A stretch of DNA of 64,000 bases, taken from Thalassospira sp. (GTDB taxonomy: Bacteria; Pseudomonadota; Alphaproteobacteria; Rhodospirillales; Thalassospiraceae). The stretch spans positions 1-64,000 of the forward strand of contig NZ_PAQR01000034.1 in the NCBI RefSeq assembly GCF_002709775.1. Direction: 5' to 3'. Positions 58,497 through 64,000 of the stretch are shown here, one piece after another (the first letter of the stretch is position 1; each line of letters opens with the position of its first letter). A program made the translations under genes and the position numbers. The notes beneath the pieces were generated by a model. The model was not told the origin of the DNA and ran no database searches. It was given only the letters and a program-made list of their open reading frames with translations.

Positions 58497-60338
58497 TCAG
58501 AAATCGAGTGTCATGCTGATCCTCGCCAGACTTTCGGCATTGCCGGTCTGACTGATGTCATGCGCCAGCGCGAGGCGACTGGTCATTGGCCCGGCGTTAA
58601 AGCCAAACCCGCAATTCATCGACTGATTGCCATATTCATCGACATCGCTGCCAAAGAACGGCGTCATCAAACCAACCGGCTGACCGTCAAGATCACGAAG
58701 CTCAAAGCCGTAGCTCACCGTTCCGGCAATGGTGTATTCCGTGTAGTCGGCACGACCGGCCAAATAGCTGCCTTCAAGGGCTGCGTTAAAGCCGGTTCCA
58801 GTATCCGACAGGCGTACACCACCGCCGACATTGAACGCGGTCTTGTCGTTATTCAGTTCATCGGTGAAATCGTGGATCATGCCGGTTTCAACAAACGGCG
58901 TGATGATCAGGCTGTTAAAGCCAAAATCATAGGCCGCCTCGATGGCCGGCTTGATCTGGCGCGTGTTTGAGCGCGAGCTATCAACAAACGTGCCATCACT
59001 TTCGGCATAGCTATCAATCGTTTTGCGTGCGGCGAGAAGCGACACCGACGGACTGAGCGTCAGCGGAGTGTCTTCAAGGGGTCGATAGGCATAAACACCT
59101 TTGACCGATGCATACCACATCGCTGAATCTGTCGATCCGGTCACGCTGCCATTGTTCCGTGTGACGTCAATATCACCCTGCGAATAGCCCGCTTCACCAA
59201 CGATATTAAGGTTCGCAATCGGGCTGAAAATCACATAGGGCGATGCCACCCAGGCGGCTTCCTTATAGGTCCCGTTATTGAAGGTCGTGGTAAGGTCGGT
59301 ATCGTTATAACCAAGTGAAAGACCGGCAATCACATTGTTGGCAAACCGGTAATCGGCACCAAGGTTATAGCCCCAGACATCTCCGTCATACCGGTTGTCA
59401 GACGTGCCATCGTTATAGTCGTTATCGACCGCGGTATAGGATCCATGCCCCCAAACCGTGATCGGCGATGCACCGGCAAGGGCCGTGCGGCCATCAACAC
59501 CCGAAGCCCCACCTACTGAACCCTGATCCGTCGGACCAAGCGCAAGTGATCGCTCATGCGCCATATCGGCAGCAATTTCAGAGCTATCGAAACTTGCCCG
59601 CATGGCAAGACTACGCATCATATCTTCACTATCTTGGGTGTGATCATCATCAACCACCTCAAAGATACTGACTTCGCCGGGAAGCTGGAGCTGCGTAAAG
59701 GAACTGCTATCGTCAGCCGACGGTGCCCCGATACGTCCGTTATTTGCCGCATTGCCACCCGCGTTCTCAGGATTGACCGTCCCACCATTCGAATTGCCGA
59801 TTACGGTGGCAACGCGCGCGCCGATATTCTGCTGGATGACAGTGGTTTGCGAACGAGACACCGCACTTGTCACAGACTTTGAGGTTGTCTCCGATCCTGT
59901 TTCCGAAGTTTCCTCCGCAGGCGCGGTACAGCTTGGCGTGATCAAATAGTCAGATCCCGCATTGCCGCTAAGAGTTGGCTCGCGCGTCTCAACATTTACG
60001 TTGGTAAGTTGGCTCGTCACCGTAAATTCCAGCGTAAGAGTTCCGCCGTTTGCCAGAACTTGACCGGAACCGGCATTATTCGAGCCAACGAGCAACTCGG
60101 CATACGCAAAAGTAGTACTGTTATTTGTCCATCGAACCCGGACCACTTCTCCTGCATCAAAACTAAGCGACGAGAAGATCTTGGTCGGGCGGCCACCGGG
60201 CGAGTCAGCAGTGACCGACCCCACACCATTCAGGTAGGTGCACCCGCTTGAAATCGCATAAGCCGGGCTGGTCAAGGCAACCGTCCCCAGAAGGGCAGTC
60301 ACGAGCCCTGCACCTGTACCGTATTTCAATACGTTCAT
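58497..60338 (-). CDS. Autotransporter-domain outer-membrane protein (paralog 2)
   Basis: MNVLKYGTGAGLVTALLGTVALTSPAYA; beta-domain closely similar to the neighbour; ends RISMTLDF. Confidence 0.85.
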   Translation of the reverse strand: MNVLKYGTGAGLVTALLGTVALTSPAYAISSGCTYLNGVGSVTADSPGGRPTKIFSSLSFDAGEVVRVRWTNNSTTFAYAELLVGSNNAGSGQVLANGGTLTLEFTVTSQLTNVNVETREPTLSGNAGSDYLITPSCTAPAEETSETGSETTSKSVTSAVSRSQTTVIQQNIGARVATVIGNSNGGTVNPENAGGNAANNGRIGAPSADDSSSFTQLQLPGEVSIFEVVDDDHTQDSEDMMRSLAMRASFDSSEIAADMAHERSLALGPTDQGSVGGASGVDGRTALAGASPITVWGHGSYTAVDNDYNDGTSDNRYDGDVWGYNLGADYRFANNVIAGLSLGYNDTDLTTTFNNGTYKEAAWVASPYVIFSPIANLNIVGEAGYSQGDIDVTRNNGSVTGSTDSAMWYASVKGVYAYRPLEDTPLTLSPSVSLLAARKTIDSYAESDGTFVDSSRSNTRQIKPAIEAAYDFGFNSLIITPFVETGMIHDFTDELNNDKTAFNVGGGVRLSDTGTGFNAALEGSYLAGRADYTEYTIAGTVSYGFELRDLDGQPVGLMTPFFGSDVDEYGNQSMNCGFGFNAGPMTSRLALAHDISQTGNAESLARISMTLDF

Positions 60339-60710
60339 GATCTTTCCCCAAAGCATCCCGGTCTGCGCCTGCTTGGCTATTGCCGGGTATTGACCTACCT
60401 GGTTTGCGCGTTTGGTGTTCAGGGATGCGAACCCAACGCAGCAATCTCGATGTCTGCATGCGACCACTCGATCGATGCAATCGAATTAGCTCGCACTAAA
60501 GTGACTGATGGTCAATTGAATCCAATCAATTGTCAGAACTTGCCAGATTCCGTCAGAATTCAGACAGGGAAATCGGAGTTTTTATCCAATTAAGTTAATT
60601 ACTTAACCAGACATACACCCAGAAGATTCATCGAAAAATCACACCACCAGAAACCATCACCTGTGACTACCATCAGTCATTTACTTGGCAATCACCCATC
60701 ATCGGGCGAC

Positions 60711-60736
60711 AAAAAAAGGGCCCCTAAAAGGGGCCC
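60711..60736 (-). terminator. Rho-independent terminator for a minus-strand transcript
   Basis: Minus strand: gggcccc-tttta-ggggccc-ttttttt. Confidence 0.8.
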
Positions 60737-60770
60737 GGCAAGTTTTCAGGGAGGCATCTTGGAACTGACG

Positions 60771-60851
60771 TTACGGAGCAAACGTCAGCAGGGAGGAGAC
60801 AAAAAGCACGGCGGTCGATGTGATCGAAAAGGCGATATATTTAACAATCAT
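60771..60851 (-). CDS. Putative 26-aa hydrophobic small protein
   Basis: MIVKYIAFSITSTAVLFVSSLLTFAP*; SD AAGGA 8 nt upstream of ATG; terminator ~35 bp downstream; 10-bp stem (60875-60911) upstream. Confidence 0.5.
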   Translation of the reverse strand: MIVKYIAFSITSTAVLFVSSLLTFAP

Positions 60852-60912
60852 GTTCAGGGTCCTTTGCGGGGTAGCAGGCAAGGCAGCACCGGGGACGCAC
60901 CGCCTTGCCTGT

Positions 60913-60956
60913 CTAGGGTCAGAACCTTCCATTCAAATTAGCAGGCCCTGACCTAG
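60913..60956. repeat. Collapsed/solo end of the palindromic element family
   Basis: ctagggtcagaaccttccattcaaattagcaggccctgacctag; the right part resembles the copy B end ccattcaaacctaattaatgggtcctgaccct. Confidence 0.5.
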
Positions 60957-61028
60957 TAGAACTTGTTTCCGCCGAACTTTCCTCTCCCCTCAGGGAACCG
61001 GAACATGGCGGGGTAATCTAAATCGGGA

Positions 61029-61493
61029 TTACAATCCCAAGTCTGACAGCCCCGGATGATCATCCGGACGGCGGCCAAGCGGCCAACGGAAGAGACGCTC
61101 TTCCTCGGTAATCGGCTTGTCATTGATTTGCGCGAAGCGATGGCGCATCAGGCCTTCTTCATCAAATTCCCAATTCTCGTTGCCATAGGCCCGGAACCAG
61201 TTGCCGCTGTCATCGCGATATTCATAGGCAAAGCGCACACCGATGCGGTTCTCATGGAACGCCCAAAGTTCCTTGATCAGGCGATACTCGATTTCCTTCG
61301 CCCATTTGCGGCTCAGGAACGCAACGATGTTTTCGCGGCCTTCAAACATTTCGGTCCGGTTGCGCCAACGGCTGTCGGGCGTGTAGGCAAGCGACACCTT
61401 TTCTGGATCGCGGCTGTTCCAGCCATCCTCGGCCATTCGGACCTTCTGTTTGGCGGTTTCGACGTTAAACGGTGGAAGCGGTGGCCGTGACAT
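61029..61493 (-). CDS. DUF1348/NTF2-like protein
   Basis: [64 protein letters not shown]...[12 protein letters not shown]. Confidence 0.88.
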   Translation of the reverse strand: MSRPPLPPFNVETAKQKVRMAEDGWNSRDPEKVSLAYTPDSRWRNRTEMFEGRENIVAFLSRKWAKEIEYRLIKELWAFHENRIGVRFAYEYRDDSGNWFRAYGNENWEFDEEGLMRHRFAQINDKPITEEERLFRWPLGRRPDDHPGLSDLGL

Positions 61494-61589
61494 CAATCTT
61501 GTCCTTTGGTCTGTGGTCAATAAAGGGACCCCGGTCGGCTCGGAGCAACATGCGGAGGGGGGACAGCCGACCGGGGGAAGTGCCGGAAG

Positions 61590-62138
61590 TTACGCTGCGG
61601 AGGCGTTAACCACCGGGAAATCAATCGGGGTATCAAAGGCTTCGTTGAGGTAATTGGTCAGGGTATTGAGCGCGACGTGTGCCACGATCTCGACCAGTTC
61701 GGCCTCGCTGTAACCGGCAAGCTTGGCGGCACTGACATCAGCCTCTGACACCTGGCCACGGTTTTTCACCAACGCGACGGCAAAGCGGACAGCCGCATCG
61801 GCCTTCTGATCGGTCGACGCACCATTGCGGTTTGCCGCGATCTCGGCGTCATCAAGCTTGGCAAGGTTCTTACCCAGATAGCTGTGGGCCGAAAGGCAAT
61901 AGTCACAGCCATTGATCTGTGCGACCGCAAGGGCAATGCGTTCACGGGTTTGCGGGTCCAACGCGCCTTTGGAAAGGGCACCATTAAGGCCAAGATAGCC
62001 TTCAAGGGCGGCCGGGCTGTTTGCCGTCAGACGAAACAGGTTCGGAACCGAACCAAGCATCTTGTTCACGCCTTCAAGAAGCGGCTGGGAAGCCTCCGGG
62101 GCGGCATCGATCGAAGCAGGCAGAGAAATACGGGTCAT
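61590..62138 (-). CDS. Carboxymuconolactone decarboxylase/AhpD-like peroxidase family protein
   Basis: LDPQTRERIALAVAQINGCDYCLSAHSYLGKNLAKLDDAEIA: CxxC AhpD-like motif. Confidence 0.92.
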   Translation of the reverse strand: MTRISLPASIDAAPEASQPLLEGVNKMLGSVPNLFRLTANSPAALEGYLGLNGALSKGALDPQTRERIALAVAQINGCDYCLSAHSYLGKNLAKLDDAEIAANRNGASTDQKADAAVRFAVALVKNRGQVSEADVSAAKLAGYSEAELVEIVAHVALNTLTNYLNEAFDTPIDFPVVNASAA

Positions 62139-62187
62139 TGAAACTCTCCTTAACAAGTTCGGGTTGATTAGCGTTGAAAACATATAT

Positions 62188-62201
62188 ACAGACAGGTCTG
62201 T
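62188..62201. promoter_or_regulatory. TetR-type operator 1
   Basis: ACAGAC-ag-GTCTGT within tatACAGACAGGTCTGTcta. Confidence 0.65.
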
Positions 62202-62283
62202 CTACTTGTCAAACATATTTTTAAAACGACCGTTCTGTTATCCGAAACGCTTGCTATTCTGCGGCTTTCCCGCCAAAAGAATA

Positions 62284-62295
62284 CAGACCGGTCTG
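62284..62295. promoter_or_regulatory. TetR-type operator 2
   Basis: CAGACCGGTCTG perfect palindrome within ataCAGACCGGTCTGacta, same motif as operator 1. Confidence 0.65.
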
Positions 62296-62314
62296 ACTAT
62301 TGGAGTGAAGAAAG

Positions 62315-62893
62315 TTGAAATCCAAACGCGACGTACTTGTCGAAACTGCCCTCAGGCTTTTCTATACACAGGGCTTTAATGCCACCGGAATCGACAAGAT
62401 CCTGGCCGAGTCCGGCGTCGCCAAAATGACGATGTACAAGCACTTCAAATCCAAGGATGAGCTGATCCTGGCGGCCCTCACCCGTCGTGATGAAACGTTC
62501 CGCGACTGGCTGACCACGGAAATGCAAAAGGCTTCCACCAACCCGCGCGATCAGTTACTCGCAATGTTTGATGCGCTCGAAGAATGGTTCCACGGCCGTG
62601 CGTTCAAGGGCATGGGCTTTTCCGGCTGTGCGTTTATCAACGCATCAAGCGAGTTCGCCAAGCTTGACCACCCCGCCCACAAGATCGCCGCCGAACACAA
62701 ACTTTGTGTTCTTCAACATATCGAAGGTCTTTGTGAAAAGGCCGGTGCTGCCAACCCGAAACAGCTCGCCGAGGAACTGGCCCTGCTGAAAGAAGGCGCA
62801 ATTGTCACCGCCCAAGTGCGCGGCATGCCCGAATCGGCCCGGATCGCCAAGACCATGGCGACCGCACTTTTGGATACCGCCCTGCCCGCGTAA
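62315..62893 (+). CDS. TetR/AcrR family transcriptional regulator
   Basis: TTG start; KRDVLVETALRLFYTQGFNATGIDKILAESGVAKMTMYKHFKSKDELILAAL. Confidence 0.92.
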   Translation: MKSKRDVLVETALRLFYTQGFNATGIDKILAESGVAKMTMYKHFKSKDELILAALTRRDETFRDWLTTEMQKASTNPRDQLLAMFDALEEWFHGRAFKGMGFSGCAFINASSEFAKLDHPAHKIAAEHKLCVLQHIEGLCEKAGAANPKQLAEELALLKEGAIVTAQVRGMPESARIAKTMATALLDTALPA

Positions 62894-62920
62894 AACCGGC
62901 CCTTAACCGGTGCAAAAACA

Positions 62921-62948
62921 AAAACGGGGCCACCCGGCCCCGTTTTTT
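62921..62948. terminator. Rho-independent terminator
   Basis: aaaacggggccacccggccccgtttttt. Confidence 0.8.
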
Positions 62949-62969
62949 GTTCGTCACAGCAAATGCTTA

Positions 62970-64000
62970 TCAGCCATCAAGTTCGACAAAGACCACTTCG
63001 CCGTCTTTCAGCTTAAGCCCAAGCTGCCCGTGTTTGAGACGCAGGGCATATTGCCCGAAAAGATCACGTCGCCAGCCACGCATGGCCGGAACATCGGCAT
63101 TGTCATCAGCCGCGATATTCTGAAGATCATCGCTTGATGCCACCAGACGCTGGGCAACGCCCTTTTCCTCGGCACAGAGTTTGAGCAGGACTTTCAACAA
63201 CTCGACCGTCGGGCCGATCCCGGCCGGCAGTTCGATGCGCTGTTTTGGCGTCGGCCACTGATCCTGCGGCGTATCAAGGGCGGCCTTGATCGCTTCGATA
63301 ATTGCCTGCCCCGGTTTGGACGTCCCGAAGTTCCGACCAACACCGCGCGTTTTATCCAAGTCCTTGTCCGTCATCGGCTGACGGGCGGCGATATCAAGCA
63401 AGGTATCATCACGCAAAATCCGGTTACGCGGCAGGTTCTTGCGCTGCGCTTCGGTTTCGCGCCACTCGCCAAGCGCACGGGCGACCGCCAAGAATTTCGG
63501 GCTGTTGGACCGGGTTTTAAGCCGCTTCCACGCATCTACCGGATCAATCGAATAGATCGACGGATCGGTCAGGCGTTCCATTTCCTCAAACAGCCAGACA
63601 GCACGACCATTGGCCTCAAGGCGTTCGTGGAATGCCTCATAGATCACGCGCAGATGGGTCACATCGGAAAGCGCGTAGCTGATCTGCTTGGTCGAAAGTG
63701 GCCGGCGCGACCAATCGGTAAAGCGCATCGACTTATCAATGCTTTTGCGCGCCACCTTGTTGACCAGCGTCTCATAGCCAACCTGATCGCCATAGCCCAG
63801 CACCATCGCCGCCACCTGGGTATCAAACACCGGATGGGGGACCTTGCCCGACAGATGGACGAAAATCTCGATATCCTGACGGGCGGCGTGGAAGACCTTG
63901 ACCACGGCCTCGTCCTGCATCAGCTCGAACAACGGCGCAAGGTCAATGCCCTCGGCCAGCGGATCGACCGCAGCGCCGTTATCGGACGGCTCCGGGCTTG
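62970..64000 (-). CDS. rnd: Ribonuclease D (partial; the 5' end lies beyond the window)
   Basis: VVKVFHAARQDIEIFVHLSGKVPHPVFDTQVAAMVLGYGDQVGYETLVNKV...; HRDC domain; frame open to the window edge. Confidence 0.92.
   Translation of the reverse strand, partial: SPEPSDNGAAVDPLAEGIDLAPLFELMQDEAVVKVFHAARQDIEIFVHLSGKVPHPVFDTQVAAMVLGYGDQVGYETLVNKVARKSIDKSMRFTDWSRRPLSTKQISYALSDVTHLRVIYEAFHERLEANGRAVWLFEEMERLTDPSIYSIDPVDAWKRLKTRSNSPKFLAVARALGEWRETEAQRKNLPRNRILRDDTLLDIAARQPMTDKDLDKTRGVGRNFGTSKPGQAIIEAIKAALDTPQDQWPTPKQRIELPAGIGPTVELLKVLLKLCAEEKGVAQRLVASSDDLQNIAADDNADVPAMRGWRRDLFGQYALRLKHGQLGLKLKDGEVVFVELDG

Overview
The window is 64 kb of GC-rich, gene-dense alphaproteobacterial chromosome. The gene content resembles Rhodospirillales/Thalassospira-like bacteria, but that assignment is an inference. 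Most of it is housekeeping: pyrE, hemA (ALAS), pdxH, fabI, aroC, tlyA, dxs/ispA/xseB, aspS, ppk/ppx and rnd (partial). There is also a complete malonate uptake and activation operon (GntR regulator, TRAP DctPQM, malonyl-CoA decarboxylase, malonyl-CoA synthetase). I saw no rRNA, tRNA, CRISPR array, prophage or transposase gene. Two signals stand out. (1) Two ~265-bp noncoding elements (about 6309-6573 and 10411-10677, in opposite orientation) share one architecture: ~32-bp imperfect terminal inverted repeats starting TAGGGTCA, enclosing two long hairpins. Their loop sequences are conserved while stem sequences differ but stay paired. A collapsed relic of the ends lies at 60913-60956. (2) A four-gene cassette (15119-19311) encodes a 'thermostable hemolysin' (GNAT-like), an AMP-ligase fused to a heme-oxygenase-like diiron oxidase domain with a full E/H/E/H/D/H ligand pattern, an SDR, and a secreted TPR-like protein; it looks like an uncharacterised small-molecule or lipid pathway. 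Other points of interest are a 26-aa hydrophobic ORF with its own leader hairpin, SD and terminator; FNR-like boxes upstream of hemA and two usp genes; several palindromic operators; tandem autotransporters; and a degenerate RimK-type protease-like protein with a long low-complexity tail.
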